64,000 nt of DNA from the NCBI RefSeq assembly GCF_010093535.1, contig NW_022985170.1, forward strand, positions 1,314,796 through 1,378,795, given 5' to 3'. Position numbers and translations under genes: made by a program. The notes under the pieces were generated by a model. That model ran no database searches and was not told where the DNA came from. It was given only the letters and a program-made list of their open reading frames with translations. Source of the DNA: Lindgomyces ingoldianus (taxonomy: Eukaryota > Ascomycota > Dothideomycetes > Pleosporales > Lindgomycetaceae). Of this stretch, positions 12,126-25,159 are shown piece by piece. The number at the start of each line of letters is the position of its first letter. Position 1 is the stretch's first letter.

Positions 12126-14941
12126 TTTATAATTCTAAAGTAAGATACTACTTTACACTGCTATTATATAAGCATGCTAAGGGCAACTTAAACTTAAACA
12201 AGTAATGTTCTTAATTAAGCTTATATATAAGGCACTATACAGTAACCTCTGTTTAGCACTTTAGGTTATAATTAATTAATAGAATAATACATTTATAAAT
12301 AAATTCTAAAATATGTACTATACTAATAGGCAATATAGCTTACTACATACACATAGCTATTAATAATATAGAAGAAGCTTAAGGGGATATAAAAGATTAT
12401 TTAAGCTATAGTTCTTTACATAATTAAAGTAATACTTTATTTATTATAAGAAAAAATGTTAGTTAATAAATTATTTTTACATAGATTAATTTTATGCAAA
12501 ACGCTAATATATTTCTTTATATAAAAGATTATATAACAAAACACTAACATGTAAAGAGGTAAATATGTATATTTAAAAGTTTAAAGGTAAACTAAAGTAA
12601 AAGAAAAAAAAGTTACATAATAATAACAACTTAAATAAAAAGAAAAGTAAGAAAATTATTAACTACTTTACTAATACTACATTTCTTTACTATGTAACTG
12701 TAGAGGACATCTACAGCCTAGAACCTAAAGGATACGCAGAATAGTTTATCCTTAAAGATTAATACTATATAGTATACTAAGGTAAACTATAGGATACTAG
12801 CGCAGTAAGAATCTCTACTGTAAAGAAGTTATAACTTAAAGCATACTTATAAAAATTCCCTTATACAAAAGTAGACTAGACACTAAAGAAAAAAAGTATT
12901 AGCTTTAAAAAATAAAAATTAATAGAATTAATTAGTACTATATAAATTACTAACCTAGTTAGTAACATAATGTATTATATTTTAGACACTCTAACACTGT
13001 TCCTACTGTCTCTAGCAGACGTAGACTAAATAGGTGCGTACTTTAACAACATGCAGAATGTAATTATATAAAGTAATAAAAATACTATCTTAGTTATACA
13101 AAAATAAAGTTATTTATTCTTTAACATATAAAAGAAAAAATTAATGTTTTTTTACTAAACATAAACTTTAATAACTACATAAAAAATTTAGCTATCTTTG
13201 TATAAAACAACTTTACAGAATGCTTAAGAATACTAAATATAACATTAATCTCTTTATACTTAAAGAGATTAAGAAATTCTGCTACATATATTAGCTATAT
13301 AACCTAGCACTATAAAGATTTAAGTTTATAATTAAGAATAACTTACACTTTAACTATAAAATAGTAATTAATGTTGTATAAATTAGTAACTAAGACATAC
13401 TACATATAATTAACATAAATATATTATTCTAAGCAGCAACTTTCTTAAAATTAATATCTGCATAAGATACCTAGAACGCGCTTTATAAGTGTTAGATTAA
13501 CATGTACTAAAGCTTACTTAATTATATTATATATAACCCTAGTACAAACTTTGCATCTAAAGACTTCTAAAATTACGCAAAGATTATAGAAGCAATGTAT
13601 TAACAGATGCTAGTAGAGGCCTATTAGGCTTTAGGGAAGATTAAGCGCGCGCACACACTACTGCAACGTGCGTACAATATTCTCTATGCAGAATTAGATA
13701 ATTGTACAAATAATAAGTTAGTGTTATAGATAGCTATTAAAGCTCTAAATAATATAGTAGGACTAAATAGTCTTATACCTATATTACTTATGTTTAGAAT
13801 ATACCTAAGAATTAATATAGATTCTGCACTATCCCTTAATATTATTATATAAGCTAATGCTGTATAAAAGGTAATAAAAATGCTTTAAAGTAAAAAGGTA
13901 AAAGTTAATATTAATTATATAATTAATACTTAAAATAGCTTAACTTTATATAAAGTACTAAATCTCCTACTTAGTTCTAAAGTAAAGACATAGTAAGAGA
14001 AAAAGAGATAGACAGAACTACATGTAGTAAAAAGAATTAAGGCCCTAGACGTTATTATTAAGATAAAGAATAGTCTAGTAAAACTCTACTACACATAAGT
14101 TATGCTATATTATTATATAAAGGACAAGAATAAACCTGCATAAGAATTACTAGATCTAGACAAACTAGCCCTAGTACAAAGGGATCCTCTACAGGCATAA
14201 AAGAGAAGTTGCCTACGCAAGCAACTAACCCTAGTTAATAGACTACATAAAATAGCTTCTTAAGTAGCATTAAATTTATTATATAAACTAAAACTAAAAC
14301 TATAGCTAGCTAAGAAAGGCTAAAGGAAACTATATAAAAATCTACAGGCTATAACATTTCTAACCTAAAAGAAAAAGAAAGACTACGCGCTAGTAATTAA
14401 GCTTTATATAGACAGTGTAATTACAACACCTAGAAGACTATTTAAAGAATTAGACTATACAGAAATAAAAAGTCTAATTATAAGTAGCATATTTAAAGTA
14501 CTCTTATATAATTTATTAANNNNNNNNNNTTATATAATTTATTAATTTATAAGAGACAGATCTTTAACTTTTAACTTATATATAAAGTTAAAAGGAAATT
14601 AATAAAACTATATAAAAAGTTATAACTTATATTTATAAAATATTTAAATAAAAAGAAGAAAAAAATTCTTACATAGTCTTTTATAATTTAAAAAATAAGT
14701 TAGAGGTTAATCCTAGCTATTAGCCTATTACTAATAGCTTTGTATAACATGCACTATAAACTACATAATATTACTTAGGCATATATATAATTAATAGATA
14801 AGCTTATTTACACTTTTTTTACATAACTACTAAAAAAACTTTGTAAAAGCTTCTCTCTACACACAATATTTAAAGTTGTATAACTACTATACAGCGCAGC
14901 AGAGTTAGGCTTGTATTAGTTTAAGACATACTATAACTATT
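12126..14941 (+). pseudogene. Copia B gag/integrase/RT remnant, middle segment
   Basis: This is element B sequence between nested elements A and C. The integrase region (about 12900-14000) is clearly related to that of element A: both read FLKxMSA followed by a tract ending NALCKC and then FASK. The start of the RT region follows from about 14280. The frame is broken throughout. The segment is cut at 14941 by element C and continues at 22614. A 10-base assembly gap lies at 14520-14529. Confidence 0.75.
14520..14529. other. Assembly gap (10 N) with duplicated flanks
   Basis: Ten Ns. The sequence TTATATAATTTATTAA occurs immediately before and immediately after the gap, so the two contig ends probably overlap and the gap is likely artificial. 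Confidence 0.9.
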
Positions 14942-15534
14942 TGTTACGGTCTATGGTTGGACCAGCGTAACTCCACCCGCGGTGCTCCACAATCTAGTTG
15001 GATTAGGACAGGGCTCGCTTATGAACCAGTCGGAGGACGCGGAGGCAGCACAGCTGCCTAAGATCATAGAAGAATGCATTGTCTAATAGTAGGATAGAGT
15101 GCAGACCCTACAAGTCTAAAAGAGCTTAGTAAGCTCTGCTTAGTAGGCTTAGGTAAGCTTGTTTAGCTTGCCTTAGCAACCCTTAGCACATGTATATAGT
15201 CCCTATGTTAAATAACCTTTAGAAGGTGTGTTTAATGTTTAGTTTATTTTTTATATAGACTAAGTAGCATTTAGCTTTCTAAAAAGCTGTAATACTATTT
15301 ATATATCTTACACTATATATACCTCTAACTTTGTCTGCAAGGACTATTTAACCTAGCCACCCTACTGCCGCATTAAGGGCAAACCATAATCTAGTCTCCC
15401 TATAACACCCTCTATTAGCCTAATAGCCTGTACGTAGGACTGTACACCCTACTAGATTAGCCTCTACCTTCTGTCTTACTTTCTTTTAGGAATATTAACA
15501 GACCTAAGTGCTTTTTAAAGTAAAAATTATAACA
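14942..15534 (+). repeat. 5' LTR of Gypsy C
   Basis: 593 bp, the same length as the 3' copy. Near its end it reads CTTTTTAAAGTAAAAATTAT where the 3' LTR reads CTTTCCGAAGCAAGGATTGT. Every difference in that stretch is C/T or G/A. Confidence 0.92.
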
Positions 15535-15539
15535 TTAAA

Positions 15540-18500
15540 CACTACTCTTTTTAAAAAGTATAGTAACTTTATAACATAACTTAGATTCTAACATAGCCTA
15601 TGCTGTGCTATTAAGATCTATAGAAGTTCCTACCTAAAGTAAAGCTATTTTAGTAGAATAAATTAACTTTATCTAAGATAATATTAAGAAACTCTAGTAG
15701 ATTAGTAATAAAGTTAGCAACTTATTAAAACTTAAGTAAAAGATAGCTAACTTCTGCTAAAAAACTATAAGCTTATAAAACCCCTTACTTTTTATTAACC
15801 TTTATAAAGCAACTACTTAAGCCTATTAGATACATAAACTATAAGTAGAACTAGCTAAAGTTTAGAATATTTTAATAAATAAAGTAAGTGTTATAGCTAA
15901 AAAGGCTTTAAGACTAGCCTCTTTAAAGCTTTTTAGAAGTTTGTTAAAGAACCTCTAACCTTTTTTTATAAAATGCTACTTTTATATGTAATATAATAAA
16001 AAAGCATTTTAGACTAACATAGAAATAATCTTCTAAATAAGATTACACTTAGAAGGCCTCTTTATAATCTAGTTCTAACTCTACGCTAATAACTAGATAG
16101 ACTTTAGAGCTAACAGCGCACTACTTAACTCTAAAACTAAAGAAGTATTTAGTAGTGTTAAAAGCTTTAAATTAGCTCTATTAGCTATCTATAAAACCTT
16201 AGATAAAAAAAAAATTGCAGCTAACTAACTAGATAACATAAAACAAGGCAGCAGACTAGTCTAGAACTATGCAGTGCGCTTTAGGGAGCAAATAGCTATC
16301 TGCAGATAGAGTAACTAAAAAGCTCTCTGCTATATGTTTTATAACAGACTAAACAATAAAGTAAAAGATAAGTTTATGCATATAAACTAACTAACTACCT
16401 TTAAAAATTACATTAAGAAAGTAACAACTTATAATAATTACTATAAAGAACATAAAAGAGAAAAGAAATTAAAAAGAACCTTTTAAAAGCTAAAATTTAT
16501 CTCTAAAAAGAAAGAGCTTTTATAATATAATAAAAAGCTAATAGACCTTAGTTATGTAAAGCATATATAAAGCCTCCTCTTTAAGAAAAGCTAAGTTTTA
16601 GGACATAATAGGCCGCCTTTTACAAAGGAATAATAAAAGTAGCTAAAGAACAAGGCCTGCCTAAACTATAAGAAAGTAAGACATTTCTACTAAAATTACC
16701 TAAACTTCTAAAAGAGAGAGAATAAAAATACTACTATAATAATAAAAGCTATTACTGCTAAATATAGCCTTATAAATAAGAAAATATAAGGAAAATTAAA
16801 TAATAAACTTTACTAGTAATATAAAGAAAACTACTCTTTAAACAACTGCCCTAAAGCATATTAAAAGGTAGTTATTTAAAATTTTAGTAGCTTTAATATA
16901 GTGTTACAGAACTTTATAATTCTTAAGGAATATAAAGAAAAAACTTAGATCTAAGGATACATTATAAATGTTTAGAAAAAAAAAAATAATTCCCCTTTTA
17001 AAACTAAACTCTTAGTACTTTAGCAAGAGAGCTTTCCTAACAGTTTTAGAAATACAAGTGCTAGAAGTGTAGGCTATAGCATAACTACTTAAGTAATTAT
17101 ATAGTTTTGCTTTACTAAATAAACATTAGCAACAACTACTTAATGTTTAACATTATAAAAAGGATAGCTAAAGTTAAATATAACATTATAAATAAAAAAC
17201 AGTAATAGTAGTTTTTTACTAAAATTAAAGATTAAAAGCTAGAATAGCTAGGCAAACTTGCTAGGTTTAAGGTACTGCAACTAGCACCTAAAAAACCTAA
17301 GACACTGCTCCTAAGCCTAGTAATCTCTAGAAAAGCTCTTGCAACACAACAGAACTACAGACAATGTGTTCTTTGCAGAAGCAGCAACTATAGCACTAAC
17401 AGCTGCTAGTAGAAGGAGCACCTAGTATAGTTAGTACAAACAAAAGAATACCCTTAGTAGACCTAAAAAAGTCCCCTTAACATGTTATATAAACCTAACA
17501 ACTGTCTATACCTCTAGTATTAGTGCACATAATAATACTGTGTTAAACACTAGGATAATAAACACTAAGCAAGATAGTAGCTTACATAGGAAAGGAACCA
17601 CAACAGTTGCCTATAGCAAGGGACAGCCTCTGCCTGCAAAACTATAAATTGTTACACTTGTTAAACAGCCCCCCCTTACAAACAGAAGGCATAGATAAAG
17701 TGTAATAAATAAAAAAATTATAAATTTTACTACTTTTAGTAAAAAGTAGTAAAAAAAGAAGATTATCTAATGTTACATTACTTAGTTAAAGATTATAAAT
17801 GTAAAGTAGCTAACTGCTATAATTAAGAACATTAAATTTATAAAAAAAAAAAAATAAGTTTAATAATAACTTATAAAATATTAATCTTTATCCTCTTTTT
17901 AATAAAGAAGTTAAACATAATATATTAGCAGTAATTATAGTAGGATAAGGGGTAGAACACAGCCTAATAACCACCTTTAAGTACAGAGGACAGCCTAGGC
18001 TAGCCCTTATAGATAGTAGATGTACCTTTACTGCTATAAATAAAAATTAGGTAAACAAATAAAGTATACTATTCTGTATAAAAAAAAACTTATTTAAGGT
18101 AACCTTTACTAATGCTTTATTAATTAAGTATAGTAAAAGATAGATTAACTTAAAAACTTATAAAAAAAACTTTAAGACCCTTAATATAAGTAATTAAAGA
18201 TTTATAAACATACTTAAGCTAGAAGATAAATATAATGTAATTCTAAGCTATAACTAGCTTAGAACACATAACTTTATAATTAATTAGAGGACTATAACTA
18301 TAGAAACCCCTAACAACCACGCACACACAACCTAGTTAGCATGCCACAACAACAGATGCCTAGTCTATAAATAAGCAAAATAAGGTAGCAGTTACTACCC
18401 TAAGAAGAGAAAACTCTAAAAGTTCTTTTACTAAAAGCTAAAAGCTTAAGTAATAAGAATAATAAAAAAAAAGCTTAAAAAAGTCTTCTATAAAAAAATT

Positions 18501-21500
18501 AAGGCAGACAAAGATGTAAAATAGATTAGTGTTATATAAATATAAAAAAAAAGTTGCATTTTACCTAAGTATAAAGACTATAAAAATATGTTTAAGACAC
18601 TAGAGAACCCTAGAAAACTACTACTATATTAACTTTAGAATTATGCTATTAACCTAAAAAAAGATTATAACTTAAAGACGCATAGGCTCTGCCCTTTAAC
18701 TAGAGAGTAGAAGAAGGCCTTGCAAAAATATATTAATAAGATGTTAGTATAAGGCTATATCTAAAAAAGCTATAGCCCTGTAGCTTTAGCTATAGTCTTT
18801 ATAAAAAAGAAAAAAAAAATCTAAGTTTACTAAGATTATAAAACCCTAAATAACAACATAATTTAAGACTAGTTTCTTCTACTAATTATATAAAACATTA
18901 TAAATTAATTAAAAGGAACCTGCTACTTTACAAAATTTAACATACAAAACAGATTTAATAAAATAAGAATATAGAAAAGAGATAAGTAGCTTACAGTGTT
19001 TAAAACCCTATAAAGACTTTACAAACTACTAGTAATGCTGTTTAGCCTAATAAATGCCCTAGTAACATTTTAGTAGATTATTAATATAGCTCTTAACTTA
19101 TACTTTAACATCTTTACTTTAGTATACCTAGATAATGTCTTTATCTATTTAAGAGATACCTTAGAAGACTATGTATAAAAGGTACAAAAAGTTTTAGAAC
19201 AGCTTAGAAAGTACAGACTCTACCTGCAGCTCTCTAAATATAAATTCTATGTTATAGAAACAAAATACTTAAGATTTATAATTAATAAAAAAAAAATAAA
19301 AATTAACTTAGCTAAAGTATAAAAGGTGCTTAAGTAGCTAGAACTAATAATAGTTAAGAAAGTAAAAAGATTCTTAGAGCTATTAGGCTACATAAAATAA
19401 ATAATTAAAGACTACTTAAAAATTACTATACTATTAATAAATGCTATAACTAAGAAACAAGCTATAGCAAAATTTGTTTAGACCCTAGAAATAAATAAAG
19501 CATTTATAACACTAAAAAAAGCTATAATAATTAAACTAGTACTATAGATATATAACCTATAATTAGATATAAAAATCTACACAGACGCATCCTTTAGAGC
19601 TAGTAGGGCTGCGTTTTACTAAAAACAGGAGGACAGAAAATGGCACCTAGTTGCGTACTATTCTGCTAAGTTTTTAGGACCTAAAGCAGGTTACAGCATA
19701 CTAGACAAAGAACTAAAAGCTATCCTAAATGCTATAAGGGTATAGGCTATAAAACTACATAAGATAGTAAAGCTATTCTATATTATAACAGATTATGCAA
19801 ATTTAGTTACATTCTTAATAGTAAAGAAATTGTTACTAATGCATGTAAGATAGGTAATAGAGCTTGCACAGTTTAACTACATTATTAAACACGTCCTAGA
19901 AAGCTAGAACTAGTAGGCTAACGCCCTTAGCCGCAGGCTAGACTACTTTAATAAAGAAAAAGAGGGAACTAAGAAGTTTACACTTTTTAAAGAAACTAAT
20001 AAAAAATAGGTATATAATAGGCTTTAACTTATAAAAGAATTCTACATGCTTATAACTAGTAAGCAAGGGTAGAAAAACCTAATTTAAGAATACTATAAAT
20101 CTCTAATGTTTAGACACCTAGGAATAGGCACCTTTTAGAAGAAGCTAAAGGCTGCTATTTTATAATAAATACTAAAAGTAAAGCAACTATGCATAGAGGT
20201 GCTTAGAGAATGTAATACTTATAATAAAAATAACTTAAGAAGACATAAAGCTTATAGATACTTCTAGCTAATTAAGGCACTAAAGCTACTATAGACAATA
20301 ATTATAATAGACTTTATTACTAGATTACCCTTATCTAAAGAACCTAGAATAGACAGGATGTGTAACATAATTATAGTAGCTTTAGATAAAACTACTAAGT
20401 ATCTACATACTTAGCCTTTAGAAAAAATAATAACAGTAAAAAAATTTATTTATAAATTAAAGTAAAACATAATATTAGTATATAAATGCTTTAAAATTAT
20501 TATTTTTAATTAAGATAAGCTGTTTACTAGCAGCTTCTAGAAAGTAGCAATGTAACACCTTAGCATAGCACACAAGCTATTAACAGCCTACTACCTGCAG
20601 ACAGACAGACAGACTAAAAGAGCAAATGCAGAAATAAAGAAATATTTAAGAAAGTACATTTCCTACACTTAAAATAACTAGGTAACATAGCTTTTAATAG
20701 CATAACTAGCTATTAATAATGTAAAATTAGCTATAACAAAGAAAACGCTATATAAGGCTAATTTTAGATACAACTTGTATTTTACATTATATAGAAGCTA
20801 ACCTATAGACCTCTAAGAATTAATAGACTAGCTAACAGACCTACATTAGGTACATAAAAAGTTAGCTGTAGAAGCTGGATCTAGCAGAGAAACAATAGAG
20901 AGATATATAAACAAATTATAATAACTAGGACTAGAAATCTACCTAGGAGACTATATATACCTTAATACTAAGAACCTTAGGATACCTAGGCCTTTAAGAA
21001 AGTTAGCAGAAAAAAAGATAAAACTATATAAAGTTTTTTAAACTTAGTAAAATAACTATAAGCTTAAGCTTTCTCTGCATATAAAGATACACCTATAGTT
21101 TTATATTTCTAGGCTAGAAAAAGCACCTAAGGAAATTCCTCTATCTATGTAAAAATAAAAGGATAAAGAAACAGAATACAAAGTTAAACACATAGTAAGT
21201 AATTAAAAGAATTAAAAAAAATTTTTAGTAAAATAAAAAAAATAGCTTACTAGTAAAAACATATAAAAACTAGCTAAGAACTTAAGAAACGCATAGCTAT
21301 TAGTATAAAAGTATCTCTAGGCTTGTCTAAAAGAAACTAGCTAGGTAATAAAACACCTATATTAAAAGAAATAGCTATGTTATTACTAGATAGTAGCAGC
21401 CTTTAGAGATAAGTACCTGCTAATAATAGTTAAGAAAGAGAATAACTTTTTACTTTAGCCTTAAAAGCTTTTATCTTATCTAAAAAGGAAAAGTCCTTTT
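15540..21500 (+). pseudogene. Gypsy C gag-pol-chromodomain remnant
   Basis: Read through its stops, this shows in order: a gag region; a CCHC zinc knuckle at about 16650-16715; an aspartic protease with an ALIDS start at about 18000; reverse transcriptase at about 18650-19400 with the polymerase motif read as VYLDN (normally YLDD); RNase H at about 19560-19900 with an IYTDAS motif; integrase at about 20100-20900 with the zinc-binding residues H, H, C, C; and a chromodomain at about 21170-21330. Stops concentrate at former Gln and Trp codons. Chromodomains direct chromoviruses to heterochromatin, which fits the location. Confidence 0.8.
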
Positions 21501-22020
21501 TTAAGTATTTTACATAACAAGCTTCTAGTAAATCTAATAACTTTTAAATATAGTCTTATTTTAAATGCTCTTTAGCTTTTGCTTCTAAAGTTTTCTAAAC
21601 TTAATGTAACATTTTATTATTAAGATCCTGCTTTTAAGCTCTTATAGTAACTACTTTTTAAAAAAGTGCTTTTTTTTTCTTCTCTAAATAATCTTACGCA
21701 GCATTAAAAATAAAAGTGTTACATTTACTTATTTTTTTTTTACACACTTAATGCACCTGTCTAAGGATAAAGTTAACACATAAAATAATTCTAAGAATTA
21801 GTAAGCGCTATAGGGCCTTATTTTTGTTTAACAAAGAAGATTAAAACAAAGAGTAACACAGGAACAGTAGGATAAACAAGACTAATAAGCTATTTAGTAT
21901 AAAAAAAATAAATGCTAGGGATGCCTTTTAGTAAATAAATGTGCACTTTATAAATAAACCCTTTTTAATGCTGTTATGTGAGCAGAGCGGTAAGGACGCT
22001 GCTAGGGAGAAGGGGTAGCG

Positions 22021-22613
22021 TGTTACAGTCTATAGTTAGACTAGTGTAACTCCACCCGCAGTGCTCCACAATCTAGTTAGATTAGGACAGGGCTTGCTTA
22101 TAAACTAGTTAGAGGACATAGAGGCAGCACAGCTGCCTAAGATTATAGAAGAATGCATTATCTAATAGTAAAATAGAGTGTAGACTTTATAAGTCTAAGA
22201 GAGCTTAGTAAGCTCTGCTTAGTAAGCTTAGGTAAGCTTATTTAGCTCACCTTAGCAACCTCTAGCATATGTATATAGTCCTTATGTTAAACAACCTTTA
22301 GAAGGTGTGTTTAATGTTTAGTTTATTTTTTACATAGACTAAGTAGCATTTAGCTTTTTAAAAAGCTGTAATACTATTTATATATCTTACACTATATATA
22401 CTTCTAACCTTGTCTGCAAGGACTGTTTAACCTAGCCACCCTACTGCTGCATTAAGGGCAAACCACAATCTAGTCTCCCTATAACACCCTCTATTAGCCT
22501 AATAGCCTGTACGTAGGACTGTACACCCTACCAGATTAGCCCCTACCTTCTGTCCTACTTCCCCCTAGGAATATCAACAGACCCGAGTGCTTTCCGAAGC
22601 AAGGATTGTAACA
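22021..22613 (+). repeat. 3' LTR of Gypsy C
   Basis: 593 bp beginning TGTTACAGTC and ending GGATTGTAACA. The last 70 bp keep high GC and intact CpG, unlike the matching part of the 5' LTR. TSD CTATT follows. Confidence 0.92.
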
Positions 22614-23779
22614 CTATTATAAAGATAGACTTTTTATAAAAACTTTATTATATAATCTATGCTTATTAATTACACATAAAGGCCTAATAGTGTTTAGTAT
22701 TATAGGACTATAAATAGATAATACTTTTAGTATTGTCACAGCTAATTTTACATAAAGAAAGGAAAAAAAATTACTTAAGGCTAACTTTTAAGCAAAGCCT
22801 AAGACTATACTATTATATAATTAAGCTATTAAATTTAATAAAGAAAAAATTTACTTTATATAAAATAATATTATTCTTATATAAAAAGGTTAAGCTAGGA
22901 ATCTACACATAATAGAGTCTAAGGTAGAGGATGCTGCGCAGAAGTACGTTAAACAGCGCGCGCGAGGTGCCTATATCGCATTAGTATGTTAACCTAAGGC
23001 AGCATTTAACCTGTCTACTGCCGCTTAAGTTGTGTTACTGTTGTACAATAATATTAAGGCATTAAATATATAAATCTAATAGTAAATTAACACCTAGAAT
23101 AAAGAATTATTATATATACTACTTAATCTCTTTTATATAAAGTTATTTATCTTTACTAATAAATTATTTATAAATAATAAGAACTTAAGTTTACAGCTTA
23201 GCTTTTTTATTATTTTTAAAACTAAGTAGTAAACTAGAAACTTATACAACTTTAAAATTATAAGTAATATTATACACTAAAACTTCTTTAAGTGTAAATA
23301 TGTTACCTGCTCTGTCCTAGCTAGTAAGCTGTACAGAATAGTAAGAGGATTTAACTGTGTAATTACACTAAGTACAACTATTAACTAGATTACACGTATA
23401 CTTAGAATACCTTCTGTACCTATTATACTATGCATAGATTTAAGATCTCTATATAAATGTCTTATAAAGCTTAAAATAATAAATAAAAAGAAACTTATAA
23501 TTAATATTATATTAATTTAAGAATTATACAAGAAAAAAAAGATTATAGAGATTAAGTAAATTAATAAAAAAGATAACCCTATAAATGCTTATATAAAGAA
23601 GGCGCTAAACTTTGCTTTTAAGGAACTAATTTTGTACAACTAACTAACTATTAAAGTTAAAGTGTTAGTTAATAGACTTAAGCTTATATAAAATAGGTAA
23701 AAAGAGCCCTACAGCAACCTGTCTACTATATGTGTAAATAAGGCAAGTCCTGTATAAAAGAAAAATAAAAAGTTGCTAA
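22614..23779 (+). pseudogene. Copia B RT/RNase H remnant, 3' segment
   Basis: Element B continues here after Gypsy C. The RNase H domain is readable at about 23400-23680 (SLYKCLIKL, then IIEIK and NPINAY). It aligns with the RNase H of element A at 11190-11440, and the phrase order identifies both as Ty1/Copia. Confidence 0.75.
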
Positions 23780-24030
23780 TGTCTAAATAGTAATATTTAG
23801 GCGCCTAGTTAATAGTCACGTGGCTTAGATGCGCCTAGATCCCTGTGCATAGAGATCCGTGCGCAGAGTTTAGGACTATATTAACCCCTTTCCTTTGTAC
23901 AATAGAAACAACAAGAAGAATTAACACTAGTTACCCAACACCCCTGTGCGATGTTTACACCGTGCAAACCTCTCCGTCTCGTACGCATTTGCTGACACTA
24001 AGTGCTAGCTAGTAGAGAGTCTATTCAACA
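23780..24030 (+). repeat. 3' LTR of Copia B
   Basis: 251 bp, TGTCTAAATAG to CTATTCAACA, followed by TSD TATTA at 24031-24035. After that the interior of D2 resumes. Confidence 0.92.
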
Positions 24031-24876
24031 TATTAATTATTTATTTAACTATATTTAAGTCTAAGACTTGTCTACTTTAGTTTAGGTTATAATACTTACA
24101 CATTATTACATTAAACTATTTAGTTATATAGATAAGATACTAGAGACTTTTTATTAACTAAAGCTTTTAGGTTTAGAACTTCCTATCCTCTATAATTAGA
24201 ATTGCCTTTAGAAAAGTTATGTAGAGTGCACTAAGGTAGAAACTTAGAGACTACTAATAACTTATTAAAATTAAAGACAACTACTAATGCCTAGCTCTTA
24301 ACTACTAACCTCTAACTACTAACTACTTACTTTAATAACAGCTAAACCTGCTTCTGTAGCACTTAAAACTATAAACCTACCTAATTTAAAGTTAACCTCT
24401 AGTAGTATATCTATTAATAATTAGATTACTTAATTATAAGCACAGCTTAAGCAGCTAATCTAGCTATAAAAAAAAAACTGCTAGTTAACCTCTGCTAACT
24501 ACTAAATTACCTCTAATAACGCTCTAAATTCCTCTTGCTACCTCTAGTGCAAGAGACCTTTTAAGCACCTTTTAGCCTTGCTAAATTCACCTTACTAAAC
24601 GCACGCCTAAGATTAATAACTGCATAGATAGCAAATAACTAATAGTAATCCTTAATTATTAATAGGCTAGACATTAATGCAGATTACTATTAGAGTAGGC
24701 GCGCACGCATAGTGTTTAGTTTAGAGGACACTGCTAGCAGTGTAAAGGAATACTTAAAGTAAGAACACCTAGCTAAATTAGACTAGTTTTAATTTAAGAA
24801 GGCAGAGAACATAACAGTAATACTTTCTACTCTAATTACTACTAATAGAGACTATTAGTCTATAAAGAGGGGGTAG

Positions 24877-25159
24877 TGTAATAATTCTTATAAATTATTC
24901 TATCTTAGGTTGCTTAGAACCTCTAAAAGGTTCTTGTATTAGCTCTAACCTTGCCCTGCCCCCTGCTGTTACCTCTATTCCCCTAAGTATTTAGTCGCAC
25001 CTCTTCTCTTAGCTAGCCTAGTAGTTTTCTAATATTCTTTTGTACAAGGCCTATAGGTGTTAATAACATTCCCAGGTTGCTGAGTCCCCACGCACTTCTA
25101 TATGCCTCTGAGTGGATTCATACCGCATTCAGACCCATTGTCTTGCCTGTGCTATTACA
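24877..25159 (+). repeat. 3' LTR of element D2
   Basis: 283 bp, TGTAATAATTC to GCTATTACA, preceded by a polypurine tract GAGGGGGTAG. The last 100 bp retain CpG and GC, as in the D1 copy. Confidence 0.85.

Larger units (their letters stand above)
14942..22613 (+). mobile_element. Ty3/Gypsy chromovirus C, full length, RIP-degraded
   Basis: The element is 7,672 bp with 593-bp LTRs (14942-15534 and 22021-22613), ends TGTTAC/GTAACA, and a 5-bp TSD CTATT (14937-14941 and 22614-22618). It is inserted in the RT region of Copia B. The interior order is gag with a zinc knuckle, aspartic protease, RT, RNase H, integrase and a C-terminal chromodomain, the chromovirus arrangement. The 5' LTR is more heavily mutated than the 3' LTR. 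Confidence 0.92.
4169..24030 (+). mobile_element. Copia LTR retrotransposon B, carrying nested elements A and C
   Basis: The 251-bp LTRs at 4169-4419 and 23780-24030 are flanked by the 5-bp TSD TATTA (4164-4168 and 24031-24035). The total span is 19,862 bp; removing A, C and their duplicated target bases leaves about 5.9 kb, a normal Copia length. Its parts are LTR and gag (4420-5850), gag/integrase/RT start (12126-14941), RNase H (22614-23779) and the 3' LTR. The integrase-before-RT order and the RNase H sequence place it in Ty1/Copia. All frames are broken by transitions typical of RIP. It sits inside element D2. Confidence 0.9.
3669..25159 (+). mobile_element. Non-autonomous LTR element D2, split by nested insertions
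   Basis: The LTRs are at 3669-3979 and 24877-25159. The own interior is 3980-4163 plus 24036-24876, interrupted by a MITE (4010-4140) and by Copia element B (4169-24030). Without the insertions it matches the short element D1 (26595-27930, opposite strand), including a purine tract GAGGGGGTAG just before the 3' LTR. No retroviral protein domain is recognisable in the interior of under 1 kb, so it probably moved in trans. The flanks (ATAAG and GCTAG) do not form a TSD, and about 105 bp of the host repeat is missing at the junction, so insertion or later recombination removed sequence. Confidence 0.7.
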
